Positions 17,160-30,640 of a stretch of 64,000 nucleotides of DNA are shown here, piece after piece. How positions within the stretch are numbered: the stretch's first letter is position 1; each line of letters starts with the position of its first letter. This DNA is from Nonomuraea roseoviolacea subsp. carminata (GTDB lineage: Bacteria; Actinomycetota; Actinomycetes; Streptosporangiales; Streptosporangiaceae): the NCBI RefSeq assembly GCF_024172185.1, contig NZ_JAMZEC010000001.1, forward strand, positions 8,035,001 through 8,099,000. The letters run 5' to 3'. The notes beneath the pieces are model-generated. The model worked only from the letters and a program-made list of their open reading frames with translations, was not told the DNA's origin and did no database searches. A program made the position numbers and the translations under genes.

Positions 17160-17611
17160 AGCAGGGGCGGGGCAGATCGACGATCCTCGCGTCGGCGTCG
17201 GCACATCGACGTGACTCGCGGCGGAGCGTGGCGACTCGCCCCCGGGCCCGTCGCACCGCCACGGTGGCGCGCTTTCCGAGCCCACAGAGACCCTGCCGTC
17301 CGGAGACTCGGCGGCCGTCCCTCCTGCGCGCCGTCGTGAGCTGCCCAGACGGCCCCCACCACGCTCGCCTTCCCATCAACCGGGGTGACCGGTCCGCCTG
17401 TCCAACAGGGCCACGAACACCCATGCCGGGCCGCACCGCACCCGAGCTCCAGGCCAGGTCCCGCCACCAGAGCCTGGCCGGCCTCGGCCGCTCCGTCCGC
17501 CTGGCGGAGGAGGGCCTCCGCCTGTATCGCCGCCCGCCATCGTGCGGCACGATGGTGGGCGGCGAGGGACGGGCGTGCGGTGCCCTTGCCGGCAACCGCT
17601 AGGCTCCAGCG
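17160..17611. other. Intergenic stretch without a supported gene
   Basis: This region lies between the converging tetR (ends 17159) and the secreted protein gene (ends 17612). Open frames exist on both strands but none has a ribosome site, domain motif or convincing composition. The only structure I see is the long inverted repeat at 17529-17563. Confidence 0.6.
17529..17563 (-). terminator. Long hairpin, probable terminator of the secreted-protein gene
   Basis: A 17-bp inverted repeat with a one-base centre and one G-T mismatch (left arm GCCGCCCGCCATCGTGC, right arm GCACGATGGTGGGCGGC) lies 48 bp beyond the minus-strand stop at 17612. As RNA it would fold into one very strong stem. Confidence 0.7.
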
Positions 17612-18166
17612 TCATCTCGTCCAGCAGCCGGGGTTCCATGAGACGGCCTTGTTGCCGGAATATGTCCCCTGAGTGGTGTCGGCGACCTCGATGTGCCCGT
17701 CGCCATACTTGTAGACCAGCTTGACCGCGTACGTCTGCACGATCTCGGAGATCGTCGCGGAACGGTTCGGACCGGTGGGCATCCAGTACGGGCACTTCGA
17801 CTGCAGGACTTGGGGGTGTGGCTCCCCATAGGACTGCTGAACGATGTGCGTTGTCGCGGTGGCGTTGTACGCGGTGCCGAGTCCCTTCGCCCACGGGTTG
17901 ATCGACACACCGCTGCTGACGTATCTGCACACCTGGTAGTTGCCCTCGCGCCGGTAAGGGCTGCCCTCGCCGGCCGCCACTCCCCAGGTCTCCGTATCGG
18001 TACAGGATTCGTAGTAGCGCGTGGAGCCGGTGGCCGTCAGCTCGACCGTGATCGACGCGACCGTGGTCGACGGGTCGTCGGCCATGGCCGCGGTCGGTAC
18101 GCAGAACAATGCCGCGGTCATGACCGCTGCGGCCGCGCCGGCACGTGCTGCCGTGTTGACGTTCAT
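17612..18166 (-). CDS. Secreted protein of unknown function with four mature cysteines
   Basis: This 184-residue protein has a Sec signal peptide (VNTAARAGAAAAVMTAALFC, with likely cleavage after AAMA near residue 29). The mature domain is Tyr- and Ser/Thr-rich and has four Cys (SCTDT, VCRYV, KCPYW, PGCW), enough for two disulfides, and ends GNKAVSWNPGCWTR. AAAGGA precedes ATG 18166. I do not recognise the family; a small beta-rich extracellular protein is likely. Short direct repeats about 125-175 bp upstream may mark its promoter. Confidence 0.75.
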   Translation of the reverse strand: MNVNTAARAGAAAAVMTAALFCVPTAAMADDPSTTVASITVELTATGSTRYYESCTDTETWGVAAGEGSPYRREGNYQVCRYVSSGVSINPWAKGLGTAYNATATTHIVQQSYGEPHPQVLQSKCPYWMPTGPNRSATISEIVQTYAVKLVYKYGDGHIEVADTTQGTYSGNKAVSWNPGCWTR

Positions 18167-18612
18167 CTGATTTGTCCTTTCCTCACGAGTGTCCTTGCGA
18201 CGTGTCCGGCCCTGTTGAGGGACCGTTCTGAGGTCCGGCCTCTCGGCGGAAGCGGTGTCCTCAGTGCCTGCTCGACAGTAAGGAAACGGACTTGGAGCGT
18301 GCTTGGAGCTGATCTCGCAGAACATGAGGCTGACTTGAGCATGACTGGGCGCTCGCTCGCGGCTCATCCGGCACACAACGAGGCAACGCCACCGGCCCGC
18401 CTGCTGCCCCGGCCTTCCCCAAGGTCGCACAGGCGGGCCGGCCACTCGCCGACGACTCCCCGGCACCAGCCAGCGACAAGCCGCCTCCGGCCCGGACGCC
18501 GTTCGCCTGCCGACGTGGGCCGCTTGACGTCGCGAGGCGCCCGCGTCAGCTGTGATCGCGGGCGGCGCGCGTTGACGGTGGGCGCGGTGTCCTGGCGGAC
18601 GTGCGGTCCCGC
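18167..18612. other. Intergenic region with CTTGGAGC direct repeats
   Basis: This is the upstream region of the secreted-protein gene (minus strand) and the downstream region of the esterase gene. CTTGGAGC occurs at 18291-18298 and again at 18302-18309 (11-bp period), with CTTGAGC at 18334-18340. Direct repeats at a one-turn period are the usual layout of SARP or OmpR-type activator sites. No gene is supported here. Confidence 0.4.
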
Positions 18613-19941
18613 TCAGGCAGCGGTGCAGGCGGTGCCGTTGAGGGTGAACGCGGTCGGTGCGCCGGCGTCGCCGGTGTGGGTGGCCTGGAAGCCGATCTGG
18701 GTCGAGCCGCCCGGCGGTATCGAGCCGTTGTAGGACAGGTTGGCCGCCGTGACCCGGCCGCCGGACGGTGTGAACGTGGCGTTCCACCCAGAGGTGATCG
18801 CCTGACCGGCGGGCAGCGTGAACGCGAGCGACCAGCCGTTCACGGCGGAGGAGCCGGTGTTGGTGATGGTGAGGTTCGCGGTCAGGCCGGTGCCCCAGGC
18901 GTTGACGGCGGTGCCGACCCGGCAGCCGCCCTGCCCGCCCCCGGGCGGCGGGGTCGGAGTGGGCGTCGGGGTGGGCGTCGGGGTCGGGGTCGGGGTCGTG
19001 CCGCCGCCTCCGTCGAGGCCGAGGAAGGCGACGGCGTAGGCCACGATGCCGTCCGTCGGCAGGGAGTGGCCGTATCCCGCGATGCTGACGCCCTCGACGG
19101 TGGCGCGGGTGCCGGCGGTCCCGTACCGGGTGCGCGTCCAGCCCGCGCGCGGCTGGTCGGTGGAGACCGGCGTCTGGCTCACCCCGTTCAGGTTCGTCCA
19201 CTGCTTGATCTCCTCGCCGAAGTTCGGGTAGGCGAGCGTGGTGTCGAGGGTGCCGTGCCAGAGCTGCATCCGCGGGTAGCGGCCCGAGTAGCCGGGGTAC
19301 ATCGCCCGCGCCCGGTCGCCCCACTGCTGCGGGGTCCTGATGAGGTTGCCGCCCGAGCACTGGCTGTTCCACAGGGATCCGTCGGTGGTGGCGAAGCAGC
19401 CGGCCGGCACGCCGGAGAACGCCGCGCCGGCGGCGAACACGTCCGGGTACTCGGCGGCCAGCACGTTGGTCATCATCGCGCCGGAGGAGAAGCCGCTGAC
19501 CACGATCCGGGCGGGGTCGACGTTGTAGCGCTGCCGGGCGTAGGCGACCATCGCCATGATGCCGGTCGAGTCGCCGCCGCCGTCGCGCCGGAGCGCGGCG
19601 GGCGTGGACACGTCGAAGCAGTGCCCGTCGCGGGTCGCCTCGGGGACCACGATGACGTACCCGTACCGGTCGGCGGCGGTGACGTAGTCGTGGCCGACGC
19701 CGTTGAAGACCCCCGCGGCCGAGCCGGTGCAGTAGTGGACCAAGAGGAGCAGGGCCGGGCGCGCCGCGACGGTGTCGGGAACGTAGAGGTACATGTTGAG
19801 GTTCGTCGGGTTGGTGCCGAAGTTGGTCACCCGGGTCAGCGACGCGGCGCCGGCGGGCCGGCCCGCCAGGAACAGGCCCGCGACGATCAGCGACGTCAGG
19901 GACACCAGGACGGCCGCCAGCCGGCTCGTGCGTGTACGCAT
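18613..19941 (-). CDS. Secreted CE1/PHB-depolymerase-type esterase with CBM2
   Basis: This 442-residue modular enzyme has a signal peptide (RTRTSRLAAVLVSLTSLIVA, cleavage near residue 33). The catalytic domain is of the esterase-PHB/acetylxylan-feruloyl esterase type: LLLLVHYCTGSAAG, nucleophile elbow GFSSGA with Ser near residue 152, LWHGTLDTT (acid) and YGHSLPTDG (His). It is joined by a Pro-Thr linker to a C-terminal family 2 carbohydrate-binding module (CRVGTAVNAWGTGLTANLTI to NGTACTAA, with conserved Trp and terminal Cys). It probably removes acetyl or feruloyl groups from xylan. GGGAGGG lies 8 bases before ATG 19941. It is divergent from the GH10 xylanase. Confidence 0.9.
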   Translation of the reverse strand: MRTRTSRLAAVLVSLTSLIVAGLFLAGRPAGAASLTRVTNFGTNPTNLNMYLYVPDTVAARPALLLLVHYCTGSAAGVFNGVGHDYVTAADRYGYVIVVPEATRDGHCFDVSTPAALRRDGGGDSTGIMAMVAYARQRYNVDPARIVVSGFSSGAMMTNVLAAEYPDVFAAGAAFSGVPAGCFATTDGSLWNSQCSGGNLIRTPQQWGDRARAMYPGYSGRYPRMQLWHGTLDTTLAYPNFGEEIKQWTNLNGVSQTPVSTDQPRAGWTRTRYGTAGTRATVEGVSIAGYGHSLPTDGIVAYAVAFLGLDGGGGTTPTPTPTPTPTPTPTPPPGGGQGGCRVGTAVNAWGTGLTANLTITNTGSSAVNGWSLAFTLPAGQAITSGWNATFTPSGGRVTAANLSYNGSIPPGGSTQIGFQATHTGDAGAPTAFTLNGTACTAA

Positions 19942-20174
19942 GCTCAGGCCCTCCCAGGGGTCAGCGGGGACCGCCGCGAACGGCGCTGCGAGCGTTGACA
20001 TCCATGCTGCCGATCCGTCCTTCCGTGGGCGTGCGTGGCGGTGGTGGTGGTGTGCCCGGGAGCAAATACGACCCCCGCCGAAGCCGTCAAGCGCCTCTCG
20101 GGGCGCCGGGCCCGGCGGGCGCGTTCTCCGCCGTCCTGGCTGCGCGTCGTCACTCCGGCCCTGGCGGACGGTGC

Positions 20175-20185
20175 TGAAAGTTTCA
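20175..20185. promoter_or_regulatory. Xylan-type operator box 1 (TGAAAGTTTCA)
   Basis: This perfect palindrome is the first of three GAAAGTTTC boxes between the esterase and the xylanase. The core matches the CGAAA-N-TTTCG elements known upstream of Streptomyces xylanase genes and bound by LacI-type xylan repressors. Confidence 0.7.
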
Positions 20186-20225
20186 CGGGCCCGCCGGGGA
20201 CGAGAGCGGGCGAGGGCGGCACCGG

Positions 20226-20238
20226 CCGAAAGTTTCGG
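20226..20238. promoter_or_regulatory. Xylan-type operator box 2 (CCGAAAGTTTCGG)
   Basis: This perfect 13-bp palindrome contains the full CGAAAGTTTCG element. It lies 51 bp from box 1 and 65 bp from box 3, roughly five and six helical turns, so co-operative binding on one DNA face is possible. Confidence 0.8.
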
Positions 20239-20290
20239 AGCCTGCGAGGCTGATCAGCGCGGCTCGGAAATCCCCTCACGGCGATGGGCG

Positions 20291-20303
20291 CCGAAACTTT
20301 CTG
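20291..20303. promoter_or_regulatory. Xylan-type operator box 3 next to TTGACA
   Basis: CCGAAACTTTCTGG has the same element with one mismatch in the right arm. A TTGACA (20313-20318) follows at once and may be the -35 hexamer of the xylanase promoter, so a repressor here would occlude RNA polymerase. Confidence 0.7.
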
Positions 20304-20488
20304 GTCACACTCTTGACATGTTTCGCCGCCCCTTCCCACACTGAGGCTCCGAGGCGGCTTCCCCGCCGGCGCTCGGTGGTGAGCGGCGGGGCCGCCCTCC
20401 GTGACACGAGCCGGAGACGGGCCCGCGTCGGCGCCCGCCGACGCCGCCTCCCGCGCTCTCCCACGTCATCCATCATGGAGGCTCAGGC

Positions 20489-21898
20489 ATGGGCGAGAAC
20501 CCCTTACATCCGCGCGCATCCGCACGTCCGCGGAGCGGCCCGCGCCGCGCCCTGGTCGCCGGCGCCCTCGCGGTCCTCGGCGCGGCCACGGCGCTGGCGG
20601 TGGCCGGTCCGGCGGGCGCCGCCGCGTCGACGCTGGGCGCCGCGGCGGCGCAGAGCGGCCGGTACTTCGGCGCCGCGATCGCGGCCGGACATCTCAACGA
20701 CTCGGCGTACGTGGCGACCTGGGACCGGGAGTTCAACGCGGTCACCCCGGAGAACGAGATGAAGTGGGACGCCACCGAGCCCTCCCGCGGCTCGTTCACC
20801 TTCGGGGCGGCCGACCAGATCGTCGGCCACGCCCAGGGCAAGGGCATGCGCGTCCGCGGCCACACGCTGGTGTGGCACAACCAGCTTCCGGGCTGGGTTC
20901 AGGGGCTGTCGTCAGCGAACGACGTGCGCACCGCGATGGTCAACCACATCAACGGGGTGATGGGCCACTACAAGGGCAAGATCTACGCCTGGGACGTGGT
21001 CAACGAGGCGTTCGCCGACGGCGGCGCGGTCGGCACGCTGCGCAGCAGCGTGTTCCAGCAGCGGCTCGGCAACGGCTTCATCGAGGAGGCGTTCCGCGCC
21101 GCCCGGGCGGCCGACCCGAACGCCCGGCTCTGCTACAACGACTACAACATCGACGACGCCGCCGCGGCCAAGACCCGCGGCGTCTACAACATGGTCAAGG
21201 ACTTCAAGGCACGCGGCGTGCCGATCGACTGCGTCGGCCTGCAGTCGCACTTCGGCCAGGTGCCGTCGAACTACCAGCAGAACATCGCCCAGTTCGCCGC
21301 CCTCGGGGTGGACGTCCAGATCACCGAGCTGGACGTCGGCGGCTCCGGATCGGCCCAGGCCGACGCCTACCGCCGCGTCACGCAGGCGTGCGCGGCCGTC
21401 TCCCGCTGCACCGGCATCACCGTGTGGGGCGTCACCGACAAGTACTCCTGGCGCAGCGGCGACACCCCGCTGCTCTTCGACGGCAACTACGGCAAGAAGC
21501 CCGCCTACGACGCGGTCCTGAACGCCCTCAACGCCGCGAACCCGAACCCCGACCCCACCCCGACCCCCACGCCCACCCCGACCCCCACGCCGACCCCTGT
21601 TCCGGGGTCGTGCTCGGCGACGATCGAGACGACCAACACCTGGCCGGGCGGGTTCCAGGCGACGGTGACCGTCCGCGCGGGTGACGCGCCGGTCGACGGC
21701 TGGACGGTGCGCTGGACCTGGCCGGGCGGTCAGAGCATCAGCAGTCTCTGGAACGGCGTGCAGAGCGGCTCCGGCTCGGGCGTGACCGTCCGCAACGCCG
21801 CGTACAACGGCTCCGTCGCGGCCGGATCCTCCACCACCTTCGGCTTCACCGCCAACGGCGCCGCCGCGGCCCCGGCCGCCACCTGCACCAGCCCCTGA
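20489..21898 (+). CDS. Secreted GH10 endo-1,4-beta-xylanase with CBM2
   Basis: This 469-residue enzyme has an Arg-rich signal peptide (ASARPRSGPRRALVAGALAV, cleavage near residue 46). The GH10 barrel shows NAVTPENEMKWDATEPSRG, GHTLVWHNQLPGWV, the acid/base Glu near residue 173 in WDVVNEAF, and the nucleophile Glu near 280 in QITELDVGG. WGVTDKYSW is the usual end of the barrel. A Pro-Thr linker joins it to a C-terminal CBM2-like module (CSATIETTNTWPGGFQATVT). It cleaves xylan outside the cell. Three CGAAAGTTTCG-type boxes 185-315 bp upstream suggest repression in the absence of xylo-oligosaccharides, shared with the divergent esterase. Confidence 0.95.
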   Translation: MGENPLHPRASARPRSGPRRALVAGALAVLGAATALAVAGPAGAAASTLGAAAAQSGRYFGAAIAAGHLNDSAYVATWDREFNAVTPENEMKWDATEPSRGSFTFGAADQIVGHAQGKGMRVRGHTLVWHNQLPGWVQGLSSANDVRTAMVNHINGVMGHYKGKIYAWDVVNEAFADGGAVGTLRSSVFQQRLGNGFIEEAFRAARAADPNARLCYNDYNIDDAAAAKTRGVYNMVKDFKARGVPIDCVGLQSHFGQVPSNYQQNIAQFAALGVDVQITELDVGGSGSAQADAYRRVTQACAAVSRCTGITVWGVTDKYSWRSGDTPLLFDGNYGKKPAYDAVLNALNAANPNPDPTPTPTPTPTPTPTPVPGSCSATIETTNTWPGGFQATVTVRAGDAPVDGWTVRWTWPGGQSISSLWNGVQSGSGSGVTVRNAAYNGSVAAGSSTTFGFTANGAAAAPAATCTSP

Positions 21899-21946
21899 TT
21901 CCTGCGAGCGCGACCGGCCGGACAACGGACGACGAGGAGACGACAG

Positions 21947-22140
21947 ATGCGCTCACCCTGGCGCCCCCGCGCACCGCGCCATCCCGAAGCCCCGGCGTCT
22001 CCGGAGCGGGCCGCGCCCGCCGCGTCCGTCCGGCCGGGGGCCCGGCGCCGGCTCGCGTCCGGCGCGGTCGCGCGGGAGGCGACTACAACGCGCTGCCCTG
22101 GCGGCTCGGCCTGCTCACCCAGGCGAACGCCACCTGCTGA
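21947..22140 (+). pseudogene. Decayed secreted glycosidase gene (start and last codons only)
   Basis: A strong ribosome site (GAGGAG) precedes ATG 21947, but the frame runs into low-complexity Arg/Pro sequence. In another frame the last 20 codons before the stop at 22138-22140 read GDYNALPWRLGLLTQANATC, a protein-like terminus that, from memory, resembles the C-terminus of GH62 arabinofuranosidases. The two parts are out of frame and the catalytic domain is missing, which points to a large internal deletion plus frameshift. Its place directly behind the xylanase fits a former arabinoxylan operon. Family naming is tentative. Confidence 0.5.
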
Positions 22141-22144
22141 CCCG

Positions 22145-22188
22145 CCGCCCTCCCGGCCGTGACGCTCCTCAGGAGCCCGGGAGGGCGG
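22145..22188. terminator. Bidirectional terminator hairpin
   Basis: CCGCCCTCCCGG (22145-22156) and CCGGGAGGGCGG (22177-22188) are perfect 12-bp arms; the loop contains a second small stem (GCTCCT/AGGAGC). It separates the plus-strand xylan genes from the minus-strand carboxylase gene, whose stop is 11 bp away. Confidence 0.8.
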
Positions 22189-22198
22189 AGGGCCGGGG

Positions 22199-27655
<5,457 letters not shown>

Positions 27656-27842
27656 GCGACCCAAGCCCTCCTGTAGACAACGACGTGCGCGCCGGTGACA
27701 TGACGGCACCCGGCACTATGCACCCTTTCGCTTACCCGCCCGCGGCGCCATGTCGCAGACATCGCACGCCGGCCCGCTCCCATTGTGGGAAAGCGACCAA
27801 AAGCCGTGCGACCCGGGTGAGGATCCCGGCGCCGGGCGGAGC

Positions 27843-28316
27843 CTAGCACTGGCCGCCGCTGAGCTCCGTGGACGAGGACAGGCTCACGGTGTACGTGTCC
27901 GCCCGGTCCTCCATCGACAGCTCCATGCCGACGTCGACGCCGTCGATCACCTTGGTGTAGCAGACGTCCTCAGCCCCCGCCTCCTCGCCGGGCCTCCAGC
28001 CGTCTCCGGTGGCGGCCTCGCGGTAGAAGCCGCGCACGTCGACACGGGCCGGGGGCAGGCGGTAGACCTGTACGACGTTCACCCACAGGTCGTCGTCCTC
28101 GCAGCTCGTCGCGCGCGGCCCGGCCGGCTGGACCCCGGCGGGGCGCCGCTGGAGGACGTCCTGCGCCGCCAGGGCCTCGGTCAGCCGGTCCTCCTCCGCC
28201 CCGCAGCCGTACGACAGGACGCCGAGGACGACGACGGCGGCCCCCGCGCCGGCCAGCGCGACGGACGCGATGACGAACTGGGTCAGGAACGCCGCGACCG
28301 GGCGCAGCGGCTTCAT
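27843..28316 (-). CDS. Membrane-anchored protein of unknown function
   Basis: This 157-residue protein has one N-terminal hydrophobic segment (about residues 8-38, FVIASVALAGAGAAVVVLGV) ending in SYGCGAEEDRL. The segment is a membrane anchor or a signal peptide with an atypical lipobox-like Cys. The outside domain has Cys at SCEDDD, VCYTK and the C-terminal GGQC. I do not recognise a family. It begins 4 bp after the stop of the M28-like gene and is co-transcribed with it. Confidence 0.7.
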   Translation of the reverse strand: MKPLRPVAAFLTQFVIASVALAGAGAAVVVLGVLSYGCGAEEDRLTEALAAQDVLQRRPAGVQPAGPRATSCEDDDLWVNVVQVYRLPPARVDVRGFYREAATGDGWRPGEEAGAEDVCYTKVIDGVDVGMELSMEDRADTYTVSLSSSTELSGGQC

Positions 28317-28320
28317 GCCG

Positions 28321-29685
28321 TCACCCTACGCCTCGCAGTGTGGCCGGCGACCAGCCCGCGGTGCCCGCCACGATCCGGACGGCCGCGCGGGCCAGCGGCT
28401 CCAGCCCTTCGACGTCCACTTTGTCGAGGGTGTCGGCCGAGTCGAACAGGTACATGGGCGCCGACAGGAAGTGCACCAGCGGCACCCCCTCGGGGTGGAA
28501 GAACGCCCCGTCGGTCGGCGGCATCGGCGAGAACACGTCGGGCGGCAGCACGAACGAGCGGCGCAGCCGCTCGGCCTCCAGGGTCGTGGCGACCAGCTTC
28601 TCCAGCCGCGGCTCCGGCGTCGTGAACCACCACCTCACCTCGGGGTCGGAGGTCGGTCGCAGCACGCCGTCCACGCTCTCGCAGCGCAGCGCGGCGTGCT
28701 CCAGGTGCACCTGGAGCACCACGTCGTCGAGCAGGGGGCGGTGCCGCTCGATGAACGCCCTGGTGCCCGCGGCGTGGGCCATGTGCCCGGAGGTGAGCAG
28801 GAACATGAGGTTGTGCGGGCGCTGCGCGGCCGGCACGCGCGCCCAGTGGCGGGCGGCGGCCAGCACGAGCGCGAGCCCCGAGGCGTCCTCGACCGCCGAC
28901 GCCCAGGGGCCGTCGTGGTGGGAGGCGACGACGACCCAGTGCGGCGAGGCGCCCGGCAGCGTCGCCACCACGTTGTGCGTCGTCACGGTGTCGCGGGCGG
29001 ACTCGGCGACCAGCTCGCCGTGGCAGGGCAGCCGGGGGAGGAGCCGCCGGGCGTCGCCGGCGGACAGCCACAGCCCGGGGATGGGCCGCTCGACGGCGTC
29101 GTAGGGCACGTAGTAGTCGCGCGTCTCCCACGGGACGCCCGTCAGCGCGCCGACGAAGCCCGCGGCGCCCGCCTCCAGGGCGGGCTCCACCACCTCCATC
29201 ATCCGGGGGCCGAACGGGATCGTCTGCACGAGCGTGTCGAAGACGCCTTCCGGGTCGTACGCCGAGGTGGCCAGGGTCCGGACGAACGACTGCGGTACCT
29301 CGGTGAAGGCCAGCTCGTCCACCGCGATGTCGCCGGGGCGCGCGTCCGCGAGCCGGGCGAGCCGCGCGCGCAGCCCGGCGGCCGGCGCGGTGAACGGCAG
29401 GGGCAGCCCCGGCAGCTCCGTGCCGTCGTCGAGCCGCAGCACCCCGGCGCCCGGCTGCCAGCGGGTCACCTCCACCGGCTCCAGCTCCGCGTCCAGCCCG
29501 AACGCGGCCAGCCGGTCGGCCAGCCACCGCTCCGTCCACGCGTCGGCCGGGTAGCCGGGGCGGCGGATCCCCTGCGACACGACGGTCTCGATCCAGCCGA
29601 GCATCTCGGCGGCGGAGGGCACGTGGTCCATGACCCCGATCCAACCATTGACAACCGCCCCCTGTGAAGCGAGAGTTCCGGTCAT
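28321..29685 (-). CDS. M28-family peptidase-like protein
   Basis: This protein of about 454 residues has an M28 zinc-peptidase fold: NVVATLPGASPHWVVVASHH (first metal ligand region, HHDGPW), VEDASGLALVLAAARHW (second Asp), HLEHAALRC and a C-terminal VPLVHFLSAPMYLFDSADT with a His ligand. A PA-like insert precedes the metal domain. Where typical members have an EE pair for catalysis, this protein reads LTSGHMAHAAGTR, so peptidase activity may be altered. No signal peptide is seen. ATG 29685 has GGAAGA upstream; ATG 29631 is the alternative. It is divergent from a secreted hydrolase and leads a two-gene operon. Confidence 0.75.
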   Translation of the reverse strand: MTGTLASQGAVVNGWIGVMDHVPSAAEMLGWIETVVSQGIRRPGYPADAWTERWLADRLAAFGLDAELEPVEVTRWQPGAGVLRLDDGTELPGLPLPFTAPAAGLRARLARLADARPGDIAVDELAFTEVPQSFVRTLATSAYDPEGVFDTLVQTIPFGPRMMEVVEPALEAGAAGFVGALTGVPWETRDYYVPYDAVERPIPGLWLSAGDARRLLPRLPCHGELVAESARDTVTTHNVVATLPGASPHWVVVASHHDGPWASAVEDASGLALVLAAARHWARVPAAQRPHNLMFLLTSGHMAHAAGTRAFIERHRPLLDDVVLQVHLEHAALRCESVDGVLRPTSDPEVRWWFTTPEPRLEKLVATTLEAERLRRSFVLPPDVFSPMPPTDGAFFHPEGVPLVHFLSAPMYLFDSADTLDKVDVEGLEPLARAAVRIVAGTAGWSPATLRGVG

Positions 29686-29710
29686 CCGTACAAATCTTCC
29701 GGGAGGCTGT

Positions 29711-30565
29711 ATGAGGCTCCTTGCGGCAGCCGTCTTACTCGTGCTGGGAGTCGTCGCGAGCCCGGCCCAGGCCGCCGGCGGCGCGACGTCCCGCGCCGCC
29801 GCCGACACCGTCGAGGCCCACTACAAGGTCGCCGGCCCGTGGGCGGTCGCCACGGCCGACGCGCCGGGTGTCCGGCTGTACTACCCGGCCAACCTCGGCG
29901 CCGGGGGCTTCAAGCACCCGATCATCACCTGGGGCAACGGCACGAACGCCGTGCCCACGCAGTACAACGGCGTGCTCAACCAGCTCGCCTCCTGGGGCTT
30001 CGCCGTGGTCGCCTCGACCGACACCACGACCGGCACCGGTTCGGAGATGATCGCCGCGGCGCAGTACCTCATCGACCGGAACGCCGACTCCTCCAGCGTC
30101 TTCTACGGCAAGCTCGACGTGACCCGGGTCGGCGCGGTCGGCCACTCGCAGGGCGCCGGCGGCTCGGTCAACACCGCCACCAAGTCCGGCGGCCTCATCG
30201 ACACGGTCGTGCCCATCGCCCTGCCCGCGCCGATCTGGGTGAGCTCGGGCGACGCGTTCTCGGTGAGCAGGGTGACCTGCCCGGTGCTGTTCCTCAGCGG
30301 CGCGAACGACGTCATCATCTCGCCCAACTCCGCGGTCCAGGCGTACTACGACCAGGTGCCCGGCGCCGCCGCCAAGGCGCTGCTCAAGGGCGCCGACCAC
30401 AACACCATCCAGGGCACGGGCGGCGGCTTCCTCGGCTACCTGACGGCCTGGCTGATGTACCGGCTGCAGGACGACGCGTACGCGCGGGGCGCGTTCGCGG
30501 GCGCCACCCCCGAGATCAACACCAACGCGAGCTGGCAGAACCAGGCCGAGAAGAACCTGCCCTAG
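29711..30565 (+). CDS. Secreted alpha/beta hydrolase (lipase/cutinase-like)
   Basis: This 284-residue protein has a short signal peptide (RLLAAAVLLVLGVVASPAQA, cleavage at AQA near residue 21). The fold shows VRLYYPANLGAGGFKHPIIT, oxyanion region TWGNGTNAVP, nucleophile motif GHSQGAGG, Asp in LSGANDVIISP and His in LKGADHNTIQ. The arrangement resembles actinobacterial extracellular lipases and polyesterases. GGGAGG precedes ATG 29711. It is divergent from the M28-like gene and convergent with the SulP gene. Confidence 0.85.
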   Translation: MRLLAAAVLLVLGVVASPAQAAGGATSRAAADTVEAHYKVAGPWAVATADAPGVRLYYPANLGAGGFKHPIITWGNGTNAVPTQYNGVLNQLASWGFAVVASTDTTTGTGSEMIAAAQYLIDRNADSSSVFYGKLDVTRVGAVGHSQGAGGSVNTATKSGGLIDTVVPIALPAPIWVSSGDAFSVSRVTCPVLFLSGANDVIISPNSAVQAYYDQVPGAAAKALLKGADHNTIQGTGGGFLGYLTAWLMYRLQDDAYARGAFAGATPEINTNASWQNQAEKNLP

Positions 30566-30640
30566 GGCAACCCCTGCACCCCCTCCTGGGGAGCCGGGCG
30601 GCCACCAGACGAATGAGGCGACCTTCTCCGGGCCTCCCGT

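Noticed and set aside
17165..17600. Open frames of 95-200 codons on both strands between tetR and the secreted protein gene
   Set aside because: They lack ribosome sites and protein-like composition, and the region ends in a terminator hairpin.
18950..19000. Pro-Thr repeat in the esterase (and at 21550-21600 in the xylanase)
   Set aside because: These are ordinary flexible linkers between catalytic and CBM2 modules, not part of the boundary-repeat pattern.
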